Positions 12,038-24,278 of a stretch of DNA of 64,000 bases are shown here, piece after piece. The position numbers were made by a program, and so were the translations under genes. The notes beneath the pieces are model-generated. The model was not told where the DNA came from and did not search any database. It was given only the letters and a program-made list of their open reading frames with translations. Each line of letters starts with the position of its first letter. Position 1 is the stretch's first letter. Location: contig OX439041.1 of the NCBI GenBank assembly GCA_949317995.1, forward strand, positions 15,655,501-15,719,500, written 5' to 3'. This DNA comes from Acholoe squamosa (lineage: Eukaryota; Annelida; Polychaeta; Phyllodocida; Polynoidae).

Positions 12038-13150
12038 TCATTCGACCTGGCAGACTTCAGAGCCTTTTCTAGGGATTTCGTAGCCACCAATCTCCCCTTC
12101 CTCTTCAGTCCACCTGCACCAATCGAGACTTTTTTTTACTATACCACGCCGAGATGCTGTTGGCGTCGACATTACAGCTTTATTCGATACCTTTCTCGGT
12201 CTTCTGGGACCCCTTCTTGGCAACTTCTCTAATTGGGGTACCCTATCGATATTCAATATGGATTTGGAACCTTCTCCATAGTTTTCGTCGGAGGTCTCCC
12301 TCCCAAACCAAGGACGTAGTTTATTTACATTGGATTTATACATCCTTCCTATATCTGATTGTATCAATATGGTACAATCACTAATCACAGTGCTTACTGT
12401 AAACGGACCATCCCAGTTGGATGCCAATTTGACATGTCTGAGTGGTTCATGCAATCGTAAAACACGATCCACAGGTTTAAAGTGTCTAACCTTCAAACCC
12501 ATTTTGTATCCTGCTTTTTGCCAGCGAGCACTTTTCTGTAGTTCCAGACGAACTGTTTCGTATGCCTTTTTTAAACCTTGTAATGCTTCCACAAAAACTA
12601 CCTGGCAAGGTAATTCGGGATTCATCCCTACAACACCAAACACTAAATCTGCTGGCATTATTAGATCTTCTCCAAATACTAGTAAATTCGGGGAACAGTT
12701 AGTACTCAAATGAACAGTGCTATTGTAAGCATGAGTTACAAAGTGGCATTGTTCATTTGATTTTTGGACTTGTATAAGGGTTCTATTGAACCTTTCCACT
12801 AGTCCGTCACTTTGTGGACGATATGGATTCCTCCTTGTCTTACAGATAGGGAGATATTCGCACATACTTTGCCAGAGATTGGATTCGAATTCCCTTCCCT
12901 GATCACTGTAAAGCATTAGGGGCACCCTGAAGCTTAGCACCCAACCCTTCACAAAAGCTTCCACACAGGTAACGGCCTTATGATCCGGTAGTGGAAAGAC
13001 TTTAGTATACTTAGTGTAATAGTCACACACTACCATCATGCACATATTATCATTCAGGGTTTTCTAACCCACTGATAATATCAACTCCTACCCGGGCAAA
13101 CCTTACCCCTAATAATTCTTAGGATAAGGGCAACCTACCAGATCCGTATC
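12038..13150 (-). pseudogene. Ty3/gypsy integrase catalytic core and C-terminus
   Basis: A 335-residue frame (12038-13045) plus upstream codons to about 13150. The core has the DD35E residues: first Asp in VGVDIIS just before the frame (near 13100), second in SDQGREFES, Glu in DGLVERFNRT. The C-terminus has the SH3-like GPF strand (WDGPFTVSTVI) and a basic tail (LPRRGPRRPRK). Back-to-back TGA TAA codons at about 13053-13048 interrupt the frame just before MCMMVVCDYY. Compared with the plus-strand copy at 47375-48277 a few residues after FNRTLIQV are missing. The HHCC finger lies on the other side of a ~3 kb insertion, at 16166-16300. Confidence 0.85.
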
Positions 13151-13694
13151 CGGTTGAAAATCATAGAAGGTTTGCATATGACGAAGTTTGGAGGTATTCC
13201 AGCCCCTACTCTTCGAATTTTAGTTTCCCCCTCCATTTCTTTGGCTCAAAGTGTCAGGCTGGATGAGATCTTCATGTTACATAGGGGTTTTGATGGTCCC
13301 ATATGCATATTTTGGGCTCCAAGGGGGTAAAATGTGCCTAAAATAACCAAAATTGTCTGGGCGAAATTGTGTCTGGGAGAATGACATTTGAATTACAAGC
13401 CATGTTGAGGGCTTAATTTCCTACAGAAACAATCTTCATACCTCCATGAAAATCTCAGGTCCAGACTATTTTGACCTGTAGATTAAGAAAATCACATTAT
13501 CATTTATGTCAGATGTGTCCTTGCTATTGTAAAAAAAGCATACTTATAAGAATTATTTTTCTGGGCATATGTCTGGGCGAATGACATGTAAGGCCCCATA
13601 TGCACACTTTCTATGATTTCTGACCGGATGTTCTACCTATAGATGTACGGATGCCTTAATGTCTATATGGGTCCTCAAGTATACTAGTTGTAGC

Positions 13695-14100
13695 CTAGTT
13701 TTGATTGAAGTATACATTTGATCTATTATTAGCATCATTTTCTTGTGGCAATGTAATATATCCCTGACCTGGATATAGCCATTCATTTGGTAATCCCGCT
13801 ATCATGGGACCATCTGCCTGTTTGCCCTTAATTCTAATTGGTACTGGGAAAGTCACGACCTGATATACACTGAAAATGTGTTCACCATTCATCACTGGGA
13901 TATTCACTTTAGCATGTAACTAGTAGCATGTAACTACGCCATTCTTGTAATAGTAATCTCCCTGGCCACTGAGTATTTTTACTTAGGTATAGGGCTGCTT
14001 GTTCCACCATCTTTTGAATGTTTTTTGGTGAGATAAGTCTTGGTGAAATTTTGTGTTTAATTGCCCCGACCAGTTTAGCTGTTCTTTGTATCTCGGTCAT
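13695..14100 (-). pseudogene. Possible retroviral-type envelope fragment
   Basis: Two adjoining minus-strand frames (14100-13909 and 13907-13695). The first has KLVGAIKHKISPRLISP and the second has VYQVVTFPVPIRI followed by a GYITLP strand. The FxxYxxxxFPxPI-like run and the ISP run are reminiscent of the C-terminal half of gypsy/baculovirus F-like envelope ectodomains. The evidence is a general resemblance only. The frames are broken where a repeated CATGTAACTA lies (13912-13935), and no transmembrane segment is seen. Confidence 0.3.
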
Positions 14101-14295
14101 ATAACAAAAAGGTAAAAAAAGTTTTAAAAAAAGTGAATAAGTATAAAGGAAAAGAGGGAAAAGGGAAAGAAAAAAAAGGTAAAAAAGTAAAGGTAAAAAG
14201 TTGAGGGCATATCCAGTTTGGTTCTTAACACAGTGTTGATATGAGACTGAAAGATAGACAAGGCATCGAAATAAAGGTATTATTAAAATCTCATT

Positions 14296-15024
14296 TACAT
14301 TTCTTTGGTTTTAGTTTTAAACCGTTAGATATTATTCTCTCTAAAACCAATCTGAGGTTGTATAAGCATTCTTCAAAAGTTTTTCTGAATACTATAACGT
14401 CATCATTACTAGGCACCTTTTCCATAATAGATCACTTAAAAGTGTCTCCATCATGGCTTCAAAGGTTGCCGGAGCATTACATAAGCCAAAAGGCATAACA
14501 TTATCCTGGTACAAACCTACATGACTAGAAAAGGCTGTCTTTTCCATATCATCCGGGTTCATTCCCACTTGCCAGTATCCGGACTGTAAGTCCAAGGTAC
14601 AAAACCATTTATTACCTCCTAAAGAATCTATGGTTTCATCGATCCTTGGCAATGGTTACAAATTTTTCTTCGTCAAACCATTTAGTTTCCTATAGTCTAT
14701 GCAGAATCGGATAGACCCATCTTTTTTAGTCACCATACATACCAGACTACTCCATGGACTGTTAGAGGGAATTATTACATTCTGTTCCAACATCTTAGCT
14801 ATTTCGGCTTCCGCTACCCTTTTCTTGGGCAGAGGTAACCTCCGATACGGGATCTTAAAAGGTGCTGCCTCTCCCGTATCAATTGTATGTAATACCTTTG
14901 TGGTCTTACTGAGCAGTTCACCCGGTACGGCAAACGCTTTCTGATATTTCATCAATAACTTTTTAAGCACTTCCTTCTTCGAAGGATCCTCTAAACTTGT
15001 ATCCTGATACATGGTCTTCAACTG
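14296..15024 (-). pseudogene. Duplicate reverse-transcriptase fragment
   Basis: Almost identical to 17303-18031 (offset 3007 bp; only a few differences in ~729 bp). It encodes the RT fingers and palm from the KVLHTIDTG block through PFGLCNAPATFEAMMETL. The catalytic box is damaged exactly as in the other copy: KRCL runs into VMMTL and a stop, with NDD visible only in another frame. Because the lesion is shared, this copy was made after the damage. It is a passenger within the ~3 kb insert. Confidence 0.8.
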
Positions 15025-16165
15025 TTAGTCAAACTTGTCTAGTCCTAGATATCTTACCTGGGTTTTCCGCTAAACTATGAAAATGACCCCTATACTGACC
15101 TACATTGTCTGCTTTTGAACCGCATCACCTTTGTATGCGTTCACCATGGGTTATGTGGTACAGAAAAGGGGAATAATGAAAGGTAAGCTCCACCAAAACT
15201 TAATTCCCTCCCCAAGAGACAATGGAACTGGGTCTTAATAATCTCTCAGACACCCTTCATAGTCTCCACAAGGAAGCCGTGAATCAAAACAAACTTCACA
15301 TTACTGTACCCATACCTGTCTATACTATACACTGGTACAGCCACTTCTTATATAGCCGTGTCAAAAATCTTACTCACATTTAACCTTTTTGTGCCCAGAA
15401 TTATTTGAAGATTTTACATTATTTCACAATTGTACCATAATGTTGATAAGAAAATGTGTTATTTTGATCTTCTCTTTTGATATCGGCTCTGAATATTTAT
15501 AACTAAATAATGACTTTCACTCAAGGATGTGCCATTTCTGGTCAGGTCTGGTAACCATAGTCACCAAAACATTCCATTTGTTGTCATTTGTTGGTATTTG
15601 GTCATTATTGAGCTATATTTTTGTCCATATTCCCTGCAATCCTGAGCCTTACAGCACATTCAAAGCTGATTCTCCCTGCATGCATATTGAACTAAGGAAA
15701 CATAATGTGTTAGTACCAATTGTGGCATGGCTTGTTTTTATGGATATAAACAGTTCTGTAAAAATCTAATTAGAGTATGGAGAATTGGGTGCATATGATC
15801 CAAGATCATTTTGGTATCATGTCAGATATTAGCTCCCTGGAGCTTTGCAGAACTTTGCAGATAGGATCATTAGAAGTTTGTGAATGACAATTTCTTTCAA
15901 TATACATGCATTTAAGCCCAAAACCGCGCTTAAATGCACGCTTGGACACCTAAGGGTTAATTGAGATGGATCACATGGATATGGATATGTGTAAAGTTGG
16001 TTTTATAAGCTGTGACCTGCCACTGCCCAAGCTAATCACCCCGCCACACACGTGTACATTGTCTCTATTTTATACATACCAGAAGCTGTACATCACATGT
16101 AATTTTCAGGCTTACATGACAGTTCCTATACCTATATACTGATTACCATCCTTTAGTGCTCTAAC

Positions 16166-17230
16166 TCAGGTCAAGTAGGATCCGGGTTTATCTTTACAAC
16201 AATCCGGACAACTAGCCACCCATCGGAGTAAGTCCTGCGACATACCCGGCCAGTAGTATCTTTTGGAGAGACGAGCTAGAGATCGTTTCTTCCCAAAGTG
16301 ACCACTTGTTTTTGTGTCCGTGACAATAGTACATGATGTCCCTGTGCATGGCAGATGGGATGACAACTTGTATCTGTTTTCCACCATTATTACATGGTTT
16401 CCAACTATAGGCCTAGCTGGACATATACCCTTTGGTACTAATTGAAGGAGCTTAGCAGTAACCATGTCAGCTTCCTGGAAGTTCCTTATGGTTTCCAGGA
16501 CACAGCCAATACATGTTTCGAAAGGAATTCGAATGGAGGCTGTTACTGCTCTATGTATCCCACAATCAGGACAATTCAGATTGTCACATTTCTGAATTGG
16601 TATTCGGGATAAGGCATCAGCATTTATGTGCTTATTCCCAGCACGATGCTGAATCTGACTATTATCTAGTCCGAATTCTGACAGATGGGCTAGCCATCTC
16701 CCTATCATTCCTTCGGCATCCCTGAAGTTTAGTAACCACCTTAAAGAGGAATGATCCGTACATAATGTAAAGTTGGTTCGCCATAAGAAATGTTTAAACT
16801 TCTTGGTATACACCACGACAGCTAATAATTCACGTTTAGTAGTGCAATCATTAAAGCTGGGTTTTACTCAGTGTATTGCTAGCAAATGCTATCGGAACTT
16901 CCACTCCACCTTGGACTTGGGAAAGGGCTGCCCCGATACTTTCATTACTAGCATCCATATCCAGTATGAAATGCCCATCCTCGGATGGATATTACAGTAC
17001 TGGAGTACTCGTGAACAAGGCTTTTAGTTTTCCGAAAGCTTGTTCTTGTTCGGTTCCCAACGGGAACTTATCCTTTCTGCTACCGGGGGTCCATGTCGTT
17101 AAGATTTGTAAGGGATAACTTACCCGAAAATAATTCGGTATAAAGTCTCGGTAATATGAACAGAATCCCAAAAATGACCTTACTTCCTTTGGATATTTTG
17201 GAACCCCCCAGTCCGTTACTGCCTGGATTT
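16166..17230 (-). pseudogene. RNase H domain and integrase HHCC finger
   Basis: RNase H is recognised by HFILDMDASNESIGA (first Asp, near 16960), a KREL-type Glu near 16830 and CTDHSSLRWLL (Asp, near 16755). After HRAGNKHINADALSRIP a linker leads to the integrase zinc finger, TSGHFGKKRS ... RYYWPGMSQDLL ... CPDCCKDKPG. Coding is open from 16816 to 16166; upstream codons down from 17230 are in other frames with at least one stop. The integrase breaks off at 16166 because of the insert to its left. Confidence 0.8.
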
Positions 17231-17231
17231 T

Positions 17232-18175
17232 TTATGGATCAGCTTTTATTCCATCATCAGATATTATTCGGCCCAAATAATTTATGGACTTTTTAAACAA
17301 ATTACATTTCTTTGGTTTTAGTTTTAAACCGTTAGATATTATTCTCTCTAAAACCAATCTGAGGTTGTATAAGCATTCTTCAAAAGTTTTTCTGAATACT
17401 ATAACGTCATCATTACTAGGCACCTTTTCCATAATAGATCACTTAAAAGTGTCTCCATCATGGCTTCAAAGGTTGCCGGAGCATTACATAAGCCAAAAGG
17501 CATAACATTATCCTGGTACAAACCTACATGACTAGAAAAGGCTGTCTTTTCCATATCATCCGGGTTCATTCCCACTTGCCAGTATCCGGACTGTAAGTCC
17601 AAGGTACAAAACCATTTATTACCTCCTAAAGAATCTATGGTTTCATCGATCCTTGGCAATGGATACAAATTTTTCTTCGTCAAACCATTTAGTTTCCTAT
17701 AGTCTATGCAGAATCGGATAGACCCATCTTTTTTAGTCACCATACATACCAGACTACTCCATGGACTGTTAGAGGGAATTATTACATTCTGTTCCAACAT
17801 CTTAGCTATTTCGGCTTCCGCTACCCTTTTCTTGGGCAGAGGTAACCTCCGATACGGGATCTTAAAAGGTGCTGCCTCTCCCGTATCAATTGTATGTAAT
17901 ACCTTTGTGGTCTTACTGAGCAGTTCACCCGGTACGGCAAACGCTTTCTGATATTTCATCAATAACTTTTTAAGCACTTCCTTCTTCGAAGGATCCTCTA
18001 AACTTGTATCCTCGTACATGGTCTTCAACTCTTCGGTCCATTCCCGATCTTCCCCTTTTACCGGAAGGTTCAGGGAACAACTCGTCACTGTTTCTGACAG
18101 CGTAACGTTACCAAAAATGGATCCTTTCTCCATAATGTCCTGGTACCTGGATTGGAAACCGATATGACTGACCAA
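17232..18175 (-). pseudogene. Ty3/gypsy reverse transcriptase
   Basis: The main frame (17399-18175, 258 aa) has the RT landmarks in order: EAEIAKMLEQNVIIPSNSPW, FCIDYRKLN, LPRIDETIDSLG, WFCTLDLQSGYWQV and MPFGLCNAPATFEAMM. The catalytic YLDD is lost: at about 17395-17407 the sequence is short of bases, the frame runs to a stop, and NDDVIVF appears in the next frame (17232-17432), which carries the thumb (KPKKCNLF). Both the Tyr and the reading frame are gone, so this RT is dead. Confidence 0.85.
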
Positions 18176-18891
18176 GCACCATTGGCTACTATTGTGTCAA
18201 CAGATTCCAATCCTATAGCAGCCAGCATAACTGTATCCGGCTCAATTACTGCATCCTGGTTCTTTAACTTGGAATTACTCCAAATCAGAGCGTCACATGC
18301 TACTCCCGCAAGAATCTTTACAGTCTGGGCGACGTACGCCACACTGCTGACTTGTCTTAACACACATTGTACCTTCGCTGGATAAGGATGTTTTACACTC
18401 AACACACCCGTCCGTGGGTCCAACACTGCTCCATACAGTGCTGCAAAGTCCAATCCTAATATCCCTTCATCAGCTATACCGGCAATTGTGGTGGTTATCA
18501 CATATTCGTGACTACCCTTTAATTGTAATTTTACACATGTCCTACCATATGTTTGCATCTTACTACCGTCGGCCGTTTGGGCGTTTCCTCCCATTAAGAA
18601 AGTATCACGCACATCCGGTATAAGATCCGCTACCTTCTGAGAGACACAGGAATGGCTAGCACCCGTATCTACTAGGAATTCAGCGGGTCTTCCATTGATG
18701 TTAAGTGAAACATACCACCGCCTTCCATGTAACATGGACGGTATTTCAGTAACTACAGAAGCCTCATTATTCACACTCAAGTCACATCCACATCCTTTTA
18801 GGTATTCCAGACAAGGATGGCCCAGAGGTAGGTGAGCACTGCATGTACTCTTAGTTGAGCGCATGAAGACGGTGGGGGCTATTTCTGACAC
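18085..18891 (-). pseudogene. Ty3/gypsy aspartic protease region
   Basis: A 268-residue frame with the active-site motif LVDTGASHSCVSQKV about 90 residues in, followed by the ILGLDF strand typical of retropepsin-like proteases. It is homologous over its length to the protease of the plus-strand element (44532-45394). It overlaps the RT frame by 91 bp out of frame, which looks like a frameshift rather than a designed junction. Its N-terminal side is cut by the LINE at 18889, so the link to gag is lost. Confidence 0.85.
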
Positions 18892-20545
18892 ACAGTACGG
18901 CTATCAACAGGGGCGTGGCACCGGGGATGCTATCTTCAAACTAGTTACACACCTATATACAAATCGAGATAATGGGCTTGTGACGGCACTATGTTATGTC
19001 AACTTGAAGAAAGCGTTCGACTCTGTAAATCATGTGTACCTGCTAGACAAGTTGAAAAAATTGAAACTAGACAAAAGTACCTATGACTGGGTGGCTAGCT
19101 ACCTAAGCAATAGGTATCAGAAAATCAGAGTAGGAGACAGTGAGTCGGGACTGGCCCCTATAGGATTAGGCGTTCCTCAAGGGTCTGTACTAGGCCCGCT
19201 ACTATTTATTTACTATATTGATAGTATAGCCAGCAAGCTAACACAATGTCAGAGTATTCTATATGCAGATGACCTAGTCTTCTTCACTAGTGACAAGAAC
19301 CTGCAACTAGCGGTAGCTGCACTACAGAAGGAACTAGACCTAGTTCTAAGTGAATGTTTGCAACTACGCCTAACAATCAACACAACAAAAATGAAGTTCA
19401 TGCTCAGTGGAAGTAAAGAGAAAATGAAGGTAGTCATCACTAATCCCCCAACCATTAGAGGGCTTCCACTCGAGCGTGTATCCCATTACCCATACTCAGG
19501 AGTAAAAATCGACGAGAGTATGAGCCTGACACCTGCAATAAATGACCTCATTAGAAAGGTAAATCACAAATTATTCAAGTTTGCAAAGTTGTGGTGTGAT
19601 TTGACAATTTGATTATGCCTGCTTCTTGCATTCTGGTGCTAATTATACTCTCATAGCCAAATAACAGCGATTGCAGAATAGGGGTCTGCGTATTTGCATG
19701 AGGACAAACGTACGAGTTATGTCTGTCAATGAGCTACACGAATCGTGCGGTGTTGAGAAATTAGAGAAAAGACGCAATGAGGTTCTATTAGTATGTATGT
19801 ACAAATATGCCAAGTTAGGAGTGTATATGAAGGACACAACTGGTGACCGCAATACAAGATCCTTTGGCAAGATCAAATTTAATGTAAAGCGTCCAAAGCG
19901 AGACTTTTTTAAAAGGTCTCCGTTATACAGGGTTTCAATGATGTGGAACCACCTGGATACCTGGTACCTGGAAAGCGAGCAGAAATCACAATTCAAGGCT
20001 CGTATCAAGAAGATCAAGGATCTGCACAAGTAGAGCAAGAAACCCAAAGATGAGACCATACTAGATGGAAGCCTGATGATATGTGACATATCTACTGACT
20101 CGGACGATGATGGAGACTACAACCAGCACTAATACTATCATTGGATGCCAAATGTTATCTTCTGTACTATATGATTGTGTCAAAATATGTAGGGAGATCC
20201 CTGGGACAGGTTTCTCGAAGTATGATCTTGTTTTTTTTCTAAATCTAAGTCCTGTTTGGCTATAACCAGCGAACTAATGCTATACTTGTATCTGTATTGT
20301 ACTATATGACCAACTTCAATGGCTTGCCATATGTCCACTTGTGACCAATTAATTGGTACAAACCCCATCTGCCTTTGAATGTTTCATTTAAATTTATTTA
20401 TGTAGTGGTTGTCTAAGATTGTTTTATATATGTTTTTCAAATGATGGTTGATTACAACCGAAAACCACCGTGGACAGCGGCATATTCCGAGATGCTATGT
20501 GAATACTGGCCTGGAATGTCCCCCTGATGAATATCTTGTTTGATT
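18889..20545 (+). mobile_element. 5'-truncated non-LTR retrotransposon (LINE)
   Basis: It starts inside the RT at QYGYQQGRGTGDAI and continues through LKKAFDSVNH, VPQGSVLGPLLF and the catalytic LYADDLVFF to a C-terminal region (19671-20033: NRGLRICMR, DRNTRSFG, FKARIKKIK). The frame breaks near 19613 after CDLTI, so the C-terminal part is in another frame. The 3' end appears to lie near 20545 after a TTTGATTTGATTATTG tail. The endonuclease and ORF1 are absent, as expected from truncation at reverse transcription. It sits between gag and protease of the minus-strand gypsy. The clade is uncertain (CR1/jockey-like group). Confidence 0.8.
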
Positions 20546-23290
20546 TGATTATTGTTATAAAGTGTGTCTATGTATAACTGTACTTTGAGAGGCTTTAATG
20601 ACCCGGGAGTTCATTTCTCGGAACTAGCCTTAGCCGTGTAAGCTTGTCTGCAAATCGCAGATTGGATAATCTTTTTCTCAACCTCATCCCGTAAATACTG
20701 ATCTTTATTTCATTCTTAATGGATTTCACTGTTATTACAATATAATTGTTACTACCGGAGAAACCTGACCCCAATTAAATTAGCTACATTATTATCACCT
20801 CCTCGAGTAGTGGAGTAGTTAATAAACACTTCTTTAAAGTAAAAAAAGAAAAACTACCAACTCTGGCCAACAAATGACCTCCTACCTCTAATCTAGTACT
20901 GGGTTTCCCCTGTGCTCCCTGGGCACCTGTTATACCAGATGGGTGAATGTCAGAAAACGTGCACATATCTGGTGCACACAGTACAGAAAGATAAAAGTCA
21001 AGATAACATTACAAAAGTGTATTATATTGATAATGCAACATCTTGGCCTTATGAAAACCCCTGGTGGACTGGCTTCCTCCATGAACTGCAGTTTTTATTC
21101 ATGGCCAACTGGATATCAGCGAATCTTGTGAGGCGTCTGTGACAAAAACTCTAGGATCGTTCTAAAACAAGTTAGGACAATCACAGCAACTTGAAATTTG
21201 GGCTGCAAGTACCTATTACCAACTGGATTATGCATACAAGAATGCAAAACTGTATCTTTAAAAAAAAATTATGAGAGCCCGGACATAATTATCAAAATAT
21301 TGAAAAATTGGACATTTTTGTCTTCAAATCACTAACTTTACTGTAGTTCTGTCAATAATGCCCAGCATTGCTCTAACTAATCCTCATTATGTCTAGTTTG
21401 GGGAAAATAAAACAGTAGAGGCCTCACTAAACCCAATTTTGTACTCTTGAGTGTTGAATGTCTGCCGAGATGGAAAAAAATGAGGAAAATCCAAATTTCA
21501 CACAGGTAAAGGGGCCCCCAAAAGGTTTTTTCAGCAATTGCAAAGCTGCTCTGTATCAAAATGGACTTAGGCTAGGGGCTTTTTGTGGTAAAGTATTAGT
21601 TGGTTATATGGACTGAAAATATTTTTGGGGGGGAAAATGTTGAAATGAGGCATCTATGATGAAAACTAAAAATGCAAAAAATTTAGATAAATATATGCTG
21701 GAAATGTAATTATTTTAGGTCAGGACATTGAATAATAATGTATCATAGTCTACCAAGAATAACTCTTGTATAGATGATGCTTTGCATGATTACAAGACCA
21801 GAATTTCATTTCCATCGGAGGCGTCTGTGATGAAAACTCATTTCTGCACTTTGGTGCTTGTTGTGGCCAAATAAGTAATGGGATTCTAATTATAACACAC
21901 ACAATTTATGAATAGGAGTACAAAACATCATATCAACCACAGAAAAGTCAATTGAATACCCTAATTTCATGTACAGGTAGGAATTTCTGGAGCAATTTGA
22001 GGCAATTTTAGGTCAAACACAATTTTAGACCCACCAGCTCTTAAATTAACTCAACAGAACATGTAGCAAATGCCCTAAAATACTTGGGACACATCATTTC
22101 TGCACATTTCAATCCATTTTTGACCTTAGGGCAGCATATGGTGCTCGCCAGAGAGAATTTTGTTCAACAGCAGTTTTCCTCACAGACGCCTCACGAATAT
22201 GAGTTTATATCAAATATCACTCAAAATCAACATGACAGGCACCTGCCAAGTCCAACAGGCTTGCTGATTAATTCAAGCTATACTGTTTTCATCAAAATGA
22301 GACCAAATTAACTAAATCTAACCACATCAGCAAGTACCAGGGGATATAATCTTTGGACTGCGAAAGAAATTTGATCGGATTCCTAAACTTTGATGGCAAA
22401 ATTTGTCAAAGTCTGCAAAGAATCTTCAGAAAATCTTTGATAAACAACCAGATGTATTATTTATTTGACAAAAACAAGGCTCCCCAAAGTAATTGACTTC
22501 CACTAGGTAACACCAGACGATTCTGACTTTGCAACAAACAAAATCTTGAGGCGTCTGTGACGAAAACACCCTATATGAGAAATGGTACTCAAAATGCTAC
22601 ACTGCAGGCCCACAGCCTACCAATGCTTGTCAGAATTGATAAGCAGACTGTGTTGGTTGATATGGCATGTAAGAAACACAAATGGATACTTAAATAAATT
22701 AGCAACATGTAGTTGAGGCGTCTGTGACAAAAACCCAGTCCACATTGACATTCTGACCCACAAATCAGGGACTATTTGACCGATGGCTAAAATCTTTATA
22801 CCAACTTCACCCCCTTATAAGTTCTTTATGTGACATGTATTAGAGACATTATATCACTATTATGAATAGAGTTATCCTGACCTAAGAGTTATCGTCACAG
22901 ACGCCTTGAAGAGTACAATTATACACATGAGTGACCATAGTGAAAAATTTTCAATCAACATCTACCTAAACTGACATAAATAGTTTAGGCCTAATATATG
23001 CCTAATACCACAGGCAATTTTGGATGGGTTTCTAGTCTTTGAGTGGACAATAGGACATGTGCAAAATGACCTAAACTGCAGAAAAAAAAAACAGGATTTT
23101 TAGTGATTTTTTGATTTTGGGACTCCTTACCTCAAAGAATCTTTACCCCACAGACACAAATGGATATTTTTCTGAAAGGCTAGAATGTCTTCTGTAAGAT
23201 GAGACAATGGAAGACAAGATTGGATAAGCATAATTTATTCTATGGCTGCATAAAGGCCAAAAACCATGGTTTTCCAGGTTTTGTACACTT
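20546..23290. other. Insert with a dispersed GGCGTCTGTGA motif
   Basis: About 2.7 kb of non-coding AT-rich DNA between the LINE and gag. The motif GAGGCGTCTGTGACAAAAAC and close variants occur at 21130-21149, 21647-21666 (degenerate), 21818-21837, 22548-22567 and 22715-22734 on the plus strand, and at 22173-22192 and 22892-22907 on the minus strand. No open frame over 80 codons looks real. Dispersed motifs in both orientations would fit binding sites for a transposase or another DNA-binding factor in a non-autonomous element, but I found no terminal repeats. Confidence 0.5.
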
Positions 23291-23294
23291 ATTC

Positions 23295-24278
23295 TGACAC
23301 TGACCCGGATTCCCCAATCTTCTGAGTGGGCTCCTTAACCACCTCAGTATTGGGCGAATGTGTTACTCCATTCGGTTCTGCATCACTGCTGGTGATTTCA
23401 TGGCAAGTGACATATCTGGGACCCTGTTGCTTGCCTGTAACAGAATCCCTAGTTTTCCTTATCTTCTATGGTAGAAAAATTCATCCTTGTCCTATATACT
23501 GGTTTCTCTGCTACCGCGTTTCGGTAGCACCGCCTCTGAGATTTATTTACCCGTGGGCGTCGCAGAGCATCCGTTAGCCAGGTAACCAAATTCTCCATAA
23601 AATCACCCTGAGCAGTCAATACTGCTACTTGAGGAGTAGAGAATGTGGGTAACTGTGGTACCTGTAGTTGTGTGACCGGTTTCTGCGGCACCGGTAGCTG
23701 AGGTGCTGCGGGTGGTGCATTTCCAGTAGGTTTATGGAAGTTTGTTTTCTTCTTTAAACCTACCTTTCGGTACCTTTTCTGCCGATAATATTTACCGGCA
23801 ATTTGTACAGATCCGATATATTCTCCGTTCTCATCAGAGACATATTCATGATCAGAATCCATTGATTCGGGCTCGACAGCAGCGGTATATTCCGGTATGG
23901 GTGGATCGCTTTTAACTGCTGAAGCTCTTGCAAGGGGTGCATTAGCACCTAACAATCGCTTCTTTCTATCATAATTCTCTATAGCCAGGAACAGGTCATT
24001 GAAAGAAGTATCATCCTTCCATTCATCCCAGGCTACTGTCTTGTGCTCCGAATCTCGGAGACCGGTGATGAATTGAGTGAATAACTCCTGTATCCAACAT
24101 TCATCGTCATATTCCCAATTAGGTCTAGCTTTACTAAGCAAGTCCTGTAATTCTAACCCGAAGACCTTGTGTGATTCTCTGGGTTTCTGTGTCCGTCTCT
24201 TGAATGTGATCCAAGGATCTTCCTGGACAATGGAACCGAATGGGTAGCAGGCACACTCCAACAATTCATCATGGGTAC
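23295..24278 (-). pseudogene. gag, C-terminal part (minus-strand gypsy)
   Basis: The frame 23449-24264 matches the capsid region of the plus-strand gag (QKPRESHKVFGLELQDLLSKARP against QKPTEAFRAYGMELYALLSKARP). It then runs through a Pro/Gln/Val-rich linker (APQLPVPQKPVTQLQVPQLP). Only one Cys remains (RRCYRNAV), where the plus element has a CCHC knuckle. Codons continue past the stop at 23449 in another frame to about 23295 (IGESGSVSE). The right edge is the target-site duplication of the env-bearing element; gag resumes at 33469. Confidence 0.75.

Larger units (their letters stand above)
13160..16160. other. ~3 kb insertion that splits the integrase
   Basis: Integrase coding stops near 16170 after the HHCC finger (CPDCCKDKPG) and resumes near 13150 (around DLVGCPYP), so about 3.0 kb of foreign DNA lies between. 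It contains an extra RT fragment (14296-15024), short frames at 13695-14100 with an env-like look, a purine-rich A/G tract at 14105-14210, and about 1.1 kb of non-coding DNA (15025-16140). I could not find inverted or direct terminal repeats at its edges. Confidence 0.6.
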
